A DNA stretch of 22,364 nt from JBBSJT01 sp041691015 (GTDB lineage: Bacteria; Chlamydiota; Chlamydiia; Chlamydiales; Parachlamydiaceae), in contig JBEPVN010000032.1 in the NCBI GenBank assembly GCA_041691015.1, positions 1 to 22,364 of the forward strand. The letters are read 5' to 3'. The notes under the pieces are model-generated. The model had not been told where the DNA came from. It saw only the letters and a list, made by a program, of their open reading frames with translations, and made no database searches. The first letter of the stretch is position 1, and the number at the start of each line of letters is the position of its first letter. The position numbers and the translations under genes are program-made. Below, piece after piece: positions 14,028-22,222 of the stretch.

Positions 14028-14960
14028 ATGACCACACTTTCGAAATTCTTTTTAAATTTATTGATACTATTTTGTATCTCCTTAACTCTAAATGGAGAAG
14101 AACCCACAAAATTAGAAAAAAAGGAAAATGAAGATGTCAGCGACAAAACGACAACCAAAGAGCCTCCAAAAATCGGTAATTTTTCCCTCCCTCTCTCACA
14201 ACAGCCGGCGGCACTCTTTGGATTTGGCGGGAATGTGATCAGCGAGGGTGAAGTGATTCTTAATCTATTTGTAGATGAATTCCGAGGTAGAAATAGAGCT
14301 ATAATCGATGTAATTCCGGGAATTTTATTCGGGGTAAATGAAAATTTTTCAGTCTATTTTAATTTCCCTGTTACCCCCGAATTTAAGGATAGGAAAAATA
14401 AATCAGCAGGATTTGAAGATTTTTTTCTGCAACTGGAATATGCAGTATACAATAAGACTACGTACACTTATTCAGATCAAGCAACAGTTGTTGGAAATAT
14501 AACAACACCAACAGGGTCCATCAAGAAAATACCTCCTACCGGATTTGGTTCTCCAAGTTTCTTTTTGGGCGGTACATATTATCGCACAACTGTGGAGTGG
14601 GTTTTTTATACCTCTCAAGGAGCTATTATGACAACTACAAATCGAGGAACGAAAATCGGAGATCAATTTTTGTATCAATGCGGCATTGCAAGGAACTTTT
14701 CAAGCCCTCCGGGCTGGATTTACGCAGGCCTTTTTGAAGTGGATGGGCAATATAGCAGAAAAAATAGGTTCCATGGAAAAAAAGATCCAAATTCCGGAGG
14801 TAATGCTATCTATGTCACCCCATCGCTTTGGATCTCATCAAAAGAAATGATCTCTCAATTTGGAATCAGCTTTCCTGTGAACCAAAATTGGTTTGGAAGG
14901 CAGGGTAAATTCGATTATGCGCTAAACTTTAACTTTTCCTGGTCCTTCTATAAAGACTAA
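14028..14960 (+). CDS. Secreted outer-membrane beta-barrel-like protein
   Basis: A 310-residue protein with a signal peptide (hydrophobic core FFLNLLILFCISLTLN, cleavage near residue 23). A charged, Lys/Glu/Thr-rich linker of about 25 residues comes next, followed by amphipathic strands with many aromatic residues to the end (FNFSWSFYKD). The pattern 'VNENFSVYFNFPVTPEFKD' with later 'PTGFGSPSFFLGGTYY' resembles MetA-pathway/OmpL-like barrel proteins of unknown transport role. AGGA lies ahead of the ATG and a promoter with a spacer operator lies at 13950-13978. Its end is 5 bp from the convergent exporter gene. Confidence 0.72.
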   Translation: MTTLSKFFLNLLILFCISLTLNGEEPTKLEKKENEDVSDKTTTKEPPKIGNFSLPLSQQPAALFGFGGNVISEGEVILNLFVDEFRGRNRAIIDVIPGILFGVNENFSVYFNFPVTPEFKDRKNKSAGFEDFFLQLEYAVYNKTTYTYSDQATVVGNITTPTGSIKKIPPTGFGSPSFFLGGTYYRTTVEWVFYTSQGAIMTTTNRGTKIGDQFLYQCGIARNFSSPPGWIYAGLFEVDGQYSRKNRFHGKKDPNSGGNAIYVTPSLWISSKEMISQFGISFPVNQNWFGRQGKFDYALNFNFSWSFYKD

Positions 14961-14965
14961 GAGTC

Positions 14966-16150
14966 TCATACTAACTGTAATTTTCTTGCTCTGCAAAATA
15001 AAATGAGGGAAAGGAGGGATAAAACAATGATGAAAATGCTGTAGGGAACAGAAGAAGTCACCGGAAAAAGCATCAGGAGTGATCCTACAATTGAAGCTAT
15101 TCCAAACTCAAAAGAGCCAAAAGCAGCAGAGGCAGTTCCTGCAATTTTTGGAAATGGCTCCAGCGCTAAGGAAGCTGTACCCCCGACTAAAAACATCGCT
15201 CCTGTACATGCAACGACCATAGGAAGTAAAAATCCGCTTAAGGAAAGGCCTATAGCGCAATGCCAGCAAGACATGCTGATTCCCCCAACAAACATGAGGG
15301 CAATTCCTATCAAAATGGTTTTGTGGATACCGATTTTTTCTGTCAATTTCCCGCTTACAAAACCACCCAAAGAAATAACTCCTCCAAATACGGCAAAGTA
15401 GTATCCAAATTCATGCGTTGGAATACCGTGTAAATCAATAATCATAAAAGGCGAAATCGAAAAAAAACCAAAGAAGACAGATTCTGCAAAGCCGCCGATC
15501 AAGGCATATAGAATAAATTGTTTGTTTTTTAAAATATCTCTATAACGTGTTACAAGGGAATAATTGATTTTGACTCGGGCATCTTTTGCCAATGTCTCTT
15601 CGATATAAAATTTTGTGACAAAGAGCGAAAAAAATCCGATCAGGCTTAAAAAAATAAAAATGGATTGCCATCCAAAATAAAAACTTAAATAGCCCCCAAT
15701 AATTGGCGCAAATGTCGGTGATATGCCGATTGCTCCATTTAAAAAACTATAAATTTTGGCGTTTTTGTTACCTGAATATAAATCGCGGACAAGCGCAAAG
15801 GAGTTCACAAGCATGCCGCAAGCTCCAATTGCTGCAATGACTCTGCCGATAATCAACATGAAGATCGATTGAGAAAACACGCAAGTTAAAGATCCTGCAG
15901 CATAAAGAAAAGAAGAGGCATAAAATATTTTTTTCCTGCCGAATTGATCTGAAAGAGGACCAACCACTAGTTGACCAATACCTGTTATCAGTAAGAATAA
16001 GCTTAAAGTAAGTTGGATTAAGTTTGGCGTCGTCTTAAAAATCTCTGTCATTTGCGGCACGATCGGAATATAGATGTCCAATCCTAAAGCAAAGCTAAAA
16101 ACAAATGGAGTTAAAATAAGAACTAATTGATAAGTTTTATAATTTTTCAT
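14966..16150 (-). CDS. MFS drug exporter, Bcr/CflA family
   Basis: A 394-residue membrane protein with about twelve helices. The N-terminal pattern 'DIYIPIVPQMTEIFKTTPNL', then 'TGIGQLVVGPLSDQFGRKK' (motif A, about 57-75), is diagnostic of Bcr/CflA multidrug exporters. These exchange protons for drugs such as bicyclomycin or chloramphenicol, or for amino acids and sulfonamides. AREACGM-like 'IGACGMLVNSFALVRDLYSG' is the family's motif in helix 4-5. No ribosome site is evident before the ATG, but a promoter is present (16174-16202). Substrate cannot be predicted. Confidence 0.92.
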   Translation of the reverse strand: MKNYKTYQLVLILTPFVFSFALGLDIYIPIVPQMTEIFKTTPNLIQLTLSLFLLITGIGQLVVGPLSDQFGRKKIFYASSFLYAAGSLTCVFSQSIFMLIIGRVIAAIGACGMLVNSFALVRDLYSGNKNAKIYSFLNGAIGISPTFAPIIGGYLSFYFGWQSIFIFLSLIGFFSLFVTKFYIEETLAKDARVKINYSLVTRYRDILKNKQFILYALIGGFAESVFFGFFSISPFMIIDLHGIPTHEFGYYFAVFGGVISLGGFVSGKLTEKIGIHKTILIGIALMFVGGISMSCWHCAIGLSLSGFLLPMVVACTGAMFLVGGTASLALEPFPKIAGTASAAFGSFEFGIASIVGSLLMLFPVTSSVPYSIFIIVLSLLSLILFCRARKLQLV

Positions 16151-16173
16151 AATTTTAATTTGGATAAAGTCTT

Positions 16174-16202
16174 AGGATAGCACAAAACATAAGTACATTC
16201 AA
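16174..16202 (-). promoter_or_regulatory. Promoter of the Bcr/CflA exporter gene
   Basis: On the minus strand TTGAAT (16197-16202), 17 bp, then TATCCT (16174-16179). The transcript would start about 17-18 bases before the ATG at 16150. Confidence 0.5.
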
Positions 16203-16264
16203 GCCTAAAAGTTTTATGAATGATGTTGCCAAATGGTAGTGGAATTAGGTCGGCTCTAAAAAGA

Positions 16265-16366
16265 TGTAAGCTTTCTTTTAAACTTAAAAGCGAGCCAATA
16301 CCTGTTATTCCCCTCTATTAAGGAACAACAGGAACTGGCTCGCTTTTAAGTTGAAAAAAGCTTGCA
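16265..16366. repeat. Long hairpin element, right arm repeated at 333-377
   Basis: Arms 16265-16311 and 16322-16366 are complementary over about 45 bp with a few mismatches and enclose about 10 bases. The core CTTAAAAGCGAGCC pairs with GGCTCGCTTTTAAG. The right arm and its continuation recur at 333-377. The element lies in the 241-bp gap between the exporter and dodecin genes, both on the minus strand, so it could also end the dodecin transcript. Confidence 0.85.
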
Positions 16367-16391
16367 CCATTTAGGATTGAACTTAAGTTTG

Positions 16392-16598
16392 TTATTTAGA
16401 GTTCTTCACTAAGAAGCTGATCTTGGCGTTCACCCTGAATTTGGTCACTTTGTTCTTCTCTACAATACCCTCGACATGACAAATATTGATCTGTTTAATC
16501 TCTTGAACTGTTTTAGCTGCCTCTGCAACACCTGATTTGATTGCATCTTCAACAGTTGGTCCCTCGCAAATAATTTCTATTACCTTAACAACTGACAT
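16392..16598 (-). CDS. Dodecin-like protein lacking the flavin-stacking tryptophan
   Basis: A 68-residue protein with the dodecin layout: VVKVIEIICEGPTVEDAIKSGVAEAAKTV, then a two-strand meander ending KVTKFRVNAKISFLV. Dodecins form hollow dodecamers that store or buffer flavin. The family's conserved Trp in '(D/R)WFEV' is replaced by Q36 (KQINI), and the conserved Gln in 'YQV' is replaced by R55 (FRV). Flavin binding in the classical mode is therefore doubtful. AAAGGAG precedes the ATG. It is a single gene divergent from the small-ORF cluster at 16761. The fold call is firm, the ligand open. Confidence 0.88.
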   Translation of the reverse strand: MSVVKVIEIICEGPTVEDAIKSGVAEAAKTVQEIKQINICHVEGIVEKNKVTKFRVNAKISFLVKNSK

Positions 16599-16681
16599 AA
16601 AATATCTCCTTTGAAATAGTGTGAAAATATTTAAATTAATTTTTTACTTGATTTCTTTCAATCTTTATTTTGTAAAAGCTT

Positions 16682-16710
16682 TTGACAAAAAATTAGAAAT
16701 AATGTAACAA
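16682..16710 (+). promoter_or_regulatory. Promoter ahead of the small-ORF cluster
   Basis: A perfect TTGACA (16682-16687) is followed after 17 bp by TAACAA (16705-16710). Transcription would start near 16717, about 44 bases before the well-led ATG at 16761, supporting expression of the small ORF. Confidence 0.5.
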
Positions 16711-16760
16711 TGAGGGGTGTAGAGGCATTTTTTATAAATTTAAACAAAAGGAGTTTAACA

Positions 16761-16907
16761 ATGTCTACCAAATTAGCAGATAGGTTCACTATTGATCCTA
16801 CTCAAAACACTAAGTCTTCGTGTAAAAAATTAGTTCAAGCAACTTATTGCCCATCCTCTTTTTCTTCTAGCCATCTCTGGCAATCCCTCCATCATCTTTA
16901 TTATTAA
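16761..16907 (+). CDS. Small orphan protein, 48 residues (copy A)
   Basis: The ATG at 16761 is preceded by a strong AAAGGAG (7 bases away) and a promoter at 16682-16710; this start is preferred to an upstream ATG without a ribosome site. The product begins MSTKLADRFTIDPTQNTKSS and continues CKKLVQATYCPSSFSSSHLW to a tail LHHLYY. Two cysteines, many Ser and His, and no membrane helix are seen. Its last 31 codons recur almost unchanged in the next small ORF. No known family. It could instead be the truncated start of a lost gene, but the intact frame, promoter and ribosome site favour a real product. Confidence 0.55.
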   Translation: MSTKLADRFTIDPTQNTKSSCKKLVQATYCPSSFSSSHLWQSLHHLYY

Positions 16908-16918
16908 AATTTCCTTTT
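16811..16918. repeat. 108-bp direct repeat, copy 1
   Basis: Identical to 17055-17162 except for two bases, both of which change an amino acid (Ser to Pro). It covers the 3' half of the small ORF, its stop codon and 11 bases beyond. The copies are offset by 244 bp. Confidence 0.93.
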
Positions 16919-16998
16919 TGAATACTTAAAAAAGCTTCCAAGTTTCATCATTGATTCTTAAAGCAACAAACTAAAAAATATATTATTGGAGTACACTA

Positions 16999-17151
16999 AT
17001 GAACCCTAACGCCCAAGGCATGCCTTTATTTGGCAGCAAAATTTCGTCAAACTTTAAGCCTTCGTGTAAAAAATTAGTTCAAGCAACTTATTGCCCATCC
17101 TCTTTTTCTTCTAGCCATCTCTGGCAACCCCTCCATCATCTTTATTATTAA
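16999..17151 (+). CDS. Small hybrid orphan protein, 50 residues (copy B)
   Basis: The ATG at 16999 is preceded by TTGGAGTACACTA, with GGAG 7 bases upstream. Residues 1-13 (MNPNAQGMPLFGS) match the start of the 390-residue protein at 17241 (MNVNAQGLPLFGS), as does the leader DNA. Residues 20-50 match the end of copy A with two changes. It is therefore a chimera of its two neighbours' ends in one open frame. I see no clear promoter of its own. It may be a genuine small protein of a shuffled family or a recombination by-product that stayed open. Confidence 0.5.
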   Translation: MNPNAQGMPLFGSKISSNFKPSCKKLVQATYCPSSFSSSHLWQPLHHLYY

Positions 17152-17162
17152 AATTTCCTTTT
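17055..17162. repeat. 108-bp direct repeat, copy 2
   Basis: The partner of 16811-16918, with 106 of 108 bases identical. It lies in the 3' half of the hybrid small ORF. Such high identity points to a recent duplication or ongoing gene conversion. Confidence 0.93.
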
Positions 17163-17240
17163 ACTAAAAATTACCGCGAAAACAAGAAATATCTTGCTCT
17201 TACGTGTTTTAAAAAAATTTATACTATTGGAGTATACTAA

Positions 17241-18413
17241 ATGAACGTTAACGCTCAAGGACTGCCTTTATTTGGAAGCCTAATTTTAAAAAATTGTTTT
17301 TACAATTCTAAAGAAGAAGAACAATTTACAGCCATACAGCTCATTTTAATGAGAGCTATGGAAGCCTTTACTGCGCTTAACAACAAGGATTTATCACAAT
17401 TTGACGCTTTAGTCGGCGATCAGGCATGCCAAATCCGCGCTTTAAAAATTATCATGCTTTGCTCGGAAGATTTCGATCTTGAAATTCAAGCAATTAGAAG
17501 TTGCTACAACAAGTTACTGGGTATGATCTCAGTAAGAAACAGCGAATTGAACCGTTTGGATCTTGCTATAACTACTCTATCAAAGAATTTACGCGATCTA
17601 TATCCATTGGATCAACAAAAATTTTTAAAAGAATTTAATGATAAGAAAAAGGGTTTTGAAAGTGAAAAAAGAAAACTAAACAATAATTTTTCTTCTGATC
17701 GCAAAAATTTCATAGGTTCAATAAAAGCCTCTGATATTAATGTGAGTCAAAATACATTATTTTTGTTACGTTCTTATTTTTTAACATTAACAAAAACCAC
17801 AAAAGCAGAATATAATTATCCAACTGCGATCGACCCTTTAAAATTTGAATCGGGAAGCTTAAAATCGAGGAATATTTTGATAGGTAGCCTCTTTAAAAAC
17901 ATGCAGTTTGAACTTTCATTACAATCTGTTGATTTTGTGCAAAATTTAGGCCGTAAATTAAACTATGAAAGTATGAATTGTCTCGTGGAAACAACTGTTG
18001 AAAAAGCAGTAGTGCTCCCCTTCTTTTATATGACAGAAGTCATTTTTTTATCTGCTTTAGAAATGGACATTCCTATTTTTCTAAAGATAAAAAATATAAA
18101 TGAAAATACGTTTCAAAGAAAAATGCTTTTTGCTGTAAATGCAAACTCTCAAACAACAGGAATTATCATAGAAGCATTTAGCTCCTCATCATCTGACGAA
18201 ATTAAATCAGACAGATTTAAACAAATCATGTTTGAAGAAGGAGTAAATATTTTGAATATGATAAACTATAATGCAGCGCAGCACGACGGAACCCCGGAAG
18301 ACCTTTCTTCTGAGGCGATCAATAAAGGATTTTCGAAGTTTAATTCAAAAATATTTTGTATCACTCACGTCTTTGCTGATCTGCTAATCCGCCAAATTGA
18401 GGAAATATCATGA
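17241..18413 (+). CDS. Orphan protein, 390 residues, shared N-terminal leader
   Basis: I do not recognise this family. There is no signal peptide or obvious membrane helix. A helical region with coiled-coil character and many charged residues lies at about 95-155 (RNSELNRLDLAITTLSKNL, then KEFNDKKKGFESEKRKLNNN). A mixed C-terminal half follows with a serine run SSSSSD near 325. Residues 1-13 (MNVNAQGLPLFGS) and the leader ATTGGAGTA are shared with the small ORF at 16999. A conserved N-terminal tag on otherwise different proteins could be a secretion signal, as inference. The stop overlaps the permease start (ATGA), so translation may be coupled to the hydantoin-type operon, though a functional tie is unproven. 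Confidence 0.72.
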   Translation: MNVNAQGLPLFGSLILKNCFYNSKEEEQFTAIQLILMRAMEAFTALNNKDLSQFDALVGDQACQIRALKIIMLCSEDFDLEIQAIRSCYNKLLGMISVRNSELNRLDLAITTLSKNLRDLYPLDQQKFLKEFNDKKKGFESEKRKLNNNFSSDRKNFIGSIKASDINVSQNTLFLLRSYFLTLTKTTKAEYNYPTAIDPLKFESGSLKSRNILIGSLFKNMQFELSLQSVDFVQNLGRKLNYESMNCLVETTVEKAVVLPFFYMTEVIFLSALEMDIPIFLKIKNINENTFQRKMLFAVNANSQTTGIIIEAFSSSSSDEIKSDRFKQIMFEEGVNILNMINYNAAQHDGTPEDLSSEAINKGFSKFNSKIFCITHVFADLLIRQIEEIS

Positions 18414-19585
18414 TGCAAGACTGGAAAAAACTTATTACGATACAAGCAGGAGGGGCAATTTGTCTTCCTGTATTTATCATAGGGCACGCTCTTGCAAAAA
18501 CGTATGGGATTTATTCTGCTATTTTAGCCATTTTTATCGGGAATTTATTTCTCTTAAGTATGGGATCAGTTTTTGCAGCCTCATGCGCAGAACACAAGAA
18601 AAGTACTGCTGAATGTGCAGTCGAAGTGTTTGGATCAAGAGGGAAAAAATTATTTTCTCTTGTCATGATATTTTCCATGGTGGGATGGTTTGCAATCCAA
18701 CTAAATATCATGTCTTCAAGTTTGGAGAGTTTTATAGGTCCGGATTTTAATCTGGTTCTAAACTTAAGTCTTGGAGCCATCATCACACTTGTTGGTATAA
18801 AGGGGATGAGATCTTTAGATATTCTTGCAAGTCTAAGCATGCCTGTTTTGATTTTGACGATTTTCTACGCACTCTATTTAGCAAGTCAAAATCCAATCAT
18901 TGCAAATGAGCCTGAAGAATTAACATTTGGAGGGATTTCTCTTGTTTTGGCATGCGGCATTGCGGCAATCATAGATTTACCGACATTTTTTAGGATGGCA
19001 AAAACTAAGAAGGATGGAATAATAGCCGCGTGCTTACTTTTTGGATGTGTTCTTCCCTTGATTGAAAGCATTGGTCTTTATTTATTTATGCATGCTGAAG
19101 GAGAAAATCTTGTCCAAGTGCTAGCTCAAGAAACATCCCCATTGTTGTGGAAAATCTGGGTCATGGCATTTTTGATTTTGGCAGGTTGGACAACCAATAA
19201 TGCCAATTTATATTCAGCTTCCATCAGTTTAAAAACTTATGCCCCAAAGATTGAAAGCCATAAGGGAATTATTTTGATAGGTACTGCAGGAATGCTCCTT
19301 TCCTGCATGGATCTTTTGGAAAATTTAGGTCTTGCGCTTGATATTATGGGTATTGTTTTGGCAAGCATGGGAGCTGTCATCGTCTTTCATTTTGGGTTTG
19401 GTGAGAGTAAATGCGAAAACCAGAATATTGCGATATGGTCTCTTGGCGTTTTATATGGATTATCAGCTCATTTTGGCTACTCGATTTTGCATATACCTGT
19501 TTTGGATGCATTTTTATTTGCATTGATTTTAAAAATTATAATGAAGGTAATAAAAAATGAAAAATTTATCAATGTCAGATCTTGA
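18410..19585 (+). CDS. NCS1-type permease (CodB-like nucleobase/hydantoin transporter)
   Basis: A 391-residue protein with about twelve membrane helices. The N-terminal 'AGGAICLPVFIIGHALAKTYG' and the mid-protein 'GWTTNNANLYSASISLKTY' fit the cytosine-permease branch of the NCS1 family, which takes up cytosine, allantoin or hydantoins with sodium or protons. The start overlaps the previous stop; a second ATG at 18413 is equally possible, with GAGGA at 18399-18403. It overlaps the DUF917 gene by 29 bp. With the next two genes it suggests import of a ring amide compound. Confidence 0.85.
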   Translation: MMQDWKKLITIQAGGAICLPVFIIGHALAKTYGIYSAILAIFIGNLFLLSMGSVFAASCAEHKKSTAECAVEVFGSRGKKLFSLVMIFSMVGWFAIQLNIMSSSLESFIGPDFNLVLNLSLGAIITLVGIKGMRSLDILASLSMPVLILTIFYALYLASQNPIIANEPEELTFGGISLVLACGIAAIIDLPTFFRMAKTKKDGIIAACLLFGCVLPLIESIGLYLFMHAEGENLVQVLAQETSPLLWKIWVMAFLILAGWTTNNANLYSASISLKTYAPKIESHKGIILIGTAGMLLSCMDLLENLGLALDIMGIVLASMGAVIVFHFGFGESKCENQNIAIWSLGVLYGLSAHFGYSILHIPVLDAFLFALILKIIMKVIKNEKFINVRS

Positions 19586-20627
19586 TGATTTGGCGCTAGG
19601 GGCTGCCGTTTTAGGCTCCGGCGGTGGAGGAAATCCATCTTTAGAGCTATTAATGGCAAAGCAGCAATTTGAAGATTTTGGCTCGCCGCAGATTGTTAGT
19701 CTTGAAAGCATTGACGATGAGGCTTTGGTCGTACCTTTAGCTTTTATGGGGGCGCCGCTTGTTGGAATTGAAAGATTACCCTCCGGAAACGAATTTATCA
19801 AGCTTATAGAAATGATTGAGATTATCAAAGGCAAAAAAGTGACGCATTTGGTTGCAGGTGAAATCGGGGGCTCAAACGCCTTAACTCCATTAATTGCTGC
19901 AGCAAAATTAAAATTACCTGTGATTGATGCAGATTTGCTTGGGAGAGCATTTCCTGAACTTCAAATGTCATCTGCTGCGTTAAATGGAATTGTCCCCTCT
20001 CCAACAATCCTATGTGACTGTCTTGATAATGTTGTGTCAGTCCATGCAAAGACAGGAACAGAAATCGAAAAGTTTTGCAGGAGCATCACGATAGAAATGG
20101 GTTCAAGTGCAGCAATTGCGCTCTATTTGATGACAGGAAAGCAAGCAAAAGATTCGATGATAGCAAACACCATGTCGCACGCTATTAAAATCGGTAACGC
20201 AATGCGTGTAGCTTATGAAACCAACGCAGATCCTGTCCAAGCGGTTTTAGACTATACGAAAGGCACTATTTTAAGCAAAGGAATCATTACGGACATCACT
20301 CAAAAAATTGAAGATGGCTTTTTGACAGGCACATTTACAATAAGCGGTGAGACAGAAATTAAAGTGTATTACCAAAATGAATATTTAATGGCCTATAGTA
20401 AAGATGTCTCCATTGCATCAACACCAGATATTATCATTCCATTGGAAGTTGAAACAGGTAAGGCCATTACATCTGAATCCTTGATCTACGGCCAACGGGT
20501 CGCTCTTGTGATGATACCCGGACCAGACATTTGGAAAACAGTAGAGGGTCTTACACTTGTCGGGCCTAAATATTTTGGATATTCAGAAAAAGAAGGAGAT
20601 CTATCATGTCAGAAAAATATATCATAG
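19557..20627 (+). CDS. DUF917 family protein (hydantoinase-operon partner)
   Basis: A 356-residue DUF917-type protein with the glycine-rich N-terminal motif AAVLGSGGGGNP (about 16-27), 'VPLAFMGAPLVGIERLPSG', 'VAGEIGGSNALTPLIAAAKLKLPVIDADLLGRAFPELQM' and a C-terminal 'IYGQRVALVMIPGP'. The family is found beside hydantoinase A-like genes, and its Pfam name refers to S-methyl thiohydantoin desulfurase activity, so action on a hydantoin-like substrate is likely but unproven. An AAGG-like site sits within the end of the permease gene. It overlaps the permease gene by 29 bp and the hydantoinase gene by 22 bp, so stoichiometric translation is expected. Confidence 0.88.
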   Translation: MKNLSMSDLDDLALGAAVLGSGGGGNPSLELLMAKQQFEDFGSPQIVSLESIDDEALVVPLAFMGAPLVGIERLPSGNEFIKLIEMIEIIKGKKVTHLVAGEIGGSNALTPLIAAAKLKLPVIDADLLGRAFPELQMSSAALNGIVPSPTILCDCLDNVVSVHAKTGTEIEKFCRSITIEMGSSAAIALYLMTGKQAKDSMIANTMSHAIKIGNAMRVAYETNADPVQAVLDYTKGTILSKGIITDITQKIEDGFLTGTFTISGETEIKVYYQNEYLMAYSKDVSIASTPDIIIPLEVETGKAITSESLIYGQRVALVMIPGPDIWKTVEGLTLVGPKYFGYSEKEGDLSCQKNIS

Positions 20628-22144
20628 GGATAGATATCGGAGGAACAAATACGGATATCGTGCTTGTAGACTCTTCCCACAACATTGTCAAGGCATTTAA
20701 GACAGAAACAACATTTCCGCTCGAGATCGGTGTAAAGAAAAATCTGGAAACGTTGTTTCAGGATCAGGCTTTAGATAAATCGAGCATTTCAGGAATTTTT
20801 GTCGGAACAACGCATGCAACAAACGCGATCGTAGAACACAAAAACTTGTTTAAAGTGGGCTTGATTCGAATTGCAGGGCATCAACCCTCATCGCTAAGGC
20901 CCTGTTTTGGATGGCCAAAGGGTCTTTTTGACACTGTTTTTGCAGGATATGAGACAATAGATGGGGGCTTTCAGTGCAATTTAGAAGCTATTACTCCCTT
21001 TTCTTCAAAACAAGCAAAGGAAGCTGTTTTAAAATTATTAGACAAAGGGATGGAAAGCTTGGCAGTTGTCGGCGTTTTTTCCCCCACATCAAATGAACAG
21101 GAACTGCTTTGCCTTGAAGCTTTAAGAGAGGTTGCAGGCAATGATTTTCCTGTATCGCTTTCACATGAAATCGGAGGAATTGGTTTTATTGAACGGGAAA
21201 ATGCCGCGATTTTAAATGCGGCTTTAAAAAAGGCGATGGGTCAGGGCTTTAGTGAACTTGAAAAAATCAAAAATGATTTTGGACTAACCTGTCCTCTTTA
21301 TATCACCGAAAATGATGGAAGCCTGATTGGTTTAAAGGAGGCTATAAAAAATCCTCTTTTAACGATATCATCTGGACCTACAAATTCATTTAATGGAGCT
21401 GCGAGGCTCGCAAAAGTTTCAGATGCTGTCATTGTCGATGTTGGCGGGACCACAACAGATATTGGAGTGGTTCAAAACGGTGTGCTTAAAAGATCCATGC
21501 ATAACGCAACAATTGGCGGCATCACGCTTAATTTTCGGATGCCGGATGTGATGTCGATCGGGATTGGCGGCGGAAGCTACGTAAATGATTTGGAAAATGG
21601 GAATTTTAAGATAGGTCCAGAAAGCGCAGGAAAGAAGTTAATTTATGAAGCCTTATCTTTTGGGGGCACAACACTCACTTTAACCGATGTGGCATTAGCT
21701 ACAGGGCTTTTTGACTTTATCACCAAATACCAGGTAAAAATTAATAAGCAAGACGCTAAAAACATTATGGCCTTAGTCTATGACAAAATCCAAGACGGCA
21801 TTTGTCAGATGAAAGGAAAAGATACCAATCTTCCTGTCATATATGTTGGAGGGGGCGCTAAAATTGCCTCTCAATCCCATGAAACACTGGAACATTATTC
21901 TGTTGCGAATGCCTATGGCGCAGCGCTTGCGGAATTTTCTGAAACTGTTGATACTGTCATTAGTTTAAATGATAAGAAGATGGTGATGGAGAAGCTTAAA
22001 AAAGAATGCATGCAAAAAGCTGTTACAAAAGGTGCCTGTTCAAATGATGTTAAAATTGTGGATGTGCAGATCATTCCGTATCATTACATCGCAAACAACA
22101 TGGCAAGGGTCATTGTGAAGGCATCTGGTAAAAGGAGAGTTTAG
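20606..22144 (+). CDS. Hydantoinase A/oxoprolinase family protein
   Basis: A 512-residue enzyme with the ATPase-like fold of the hydantoinase A/5-oxoprolinase family. It has an N-terminal phosphate loop IGIDIGGTNTDIVLVD (7-22), VGTTHATNAIVEH at about 72-84, a second phosphate motif DVGGTTTDIGVV near 280 and 'IGGGSYV' near 322. These enzymes use ATP to open cyclic amides such as hydantoins or 5-oxoproline, or related carboxylation substrates. The length matches the shorter class that pairs with DUF917 rather than the ~680-residue HyuA with HyuB; no hyuB-like gene is visible. AGGAG lies before the ATG, inside the end of the DUF917 gene. Last gene of the operon. Confidence 0.9.
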   Translation: MSEKYIIGIDIGGTNTDIVLVDSSHNIVKAFKTETTFPLEIGVKKNLETLFQDQALDKSSISGIFVGTTHATNAIVEHKNLFKVGLIRIAGHQPSSLRPCFGWPKGLFDTVFAGYETIDGGFQCNLEAITPFSSKQAKEAVLKLLDKGMESLAVVGVFSPTSNEQELLCLEALREVAGNDFPVSLSHEIGGIGFIERENAAILNAALKKAMGQGFSELEKIKNDFGLTCPLYITENDGSLIGLKEAIKNPLLTISSGPTNSFNGAARLAKVSDAVIVDVGGTTTDIGVVQNGVLKRSMHNATIGGITLNFRMPDVMSIGIGGGSYVNDLENGNFKIGPESAGKKLIYEALSFGGTTLTLTDVALATGLFDFITKYQVKINKQDAKNIMALVYDKIQDGICQMKGKDTNLPVIYVGGGAKIASQSHETLEHYSVANAYGAALAEFSETVDTVISLNDKKMVMEKLKKECMQKAVTKGACSNDVKIVDVQIIPYHYIANNMARVIVKASGKRRV

Positions 22145-22222
22145 GGCATTGCCAAAATAAGTGCTTGCCTTTATTTAACGCAAAGTAAGCCAGTTCCAGT
22201 CGAACCTCTAACAAGAGATAAC

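Noticed and set aside
16710..16760. Longer frame of the first small ORF starting near 16710
   Set aside because: That start has no ribosome site and sits at the promoter's -10; the ATG at 16761 follows AAAGGAG.
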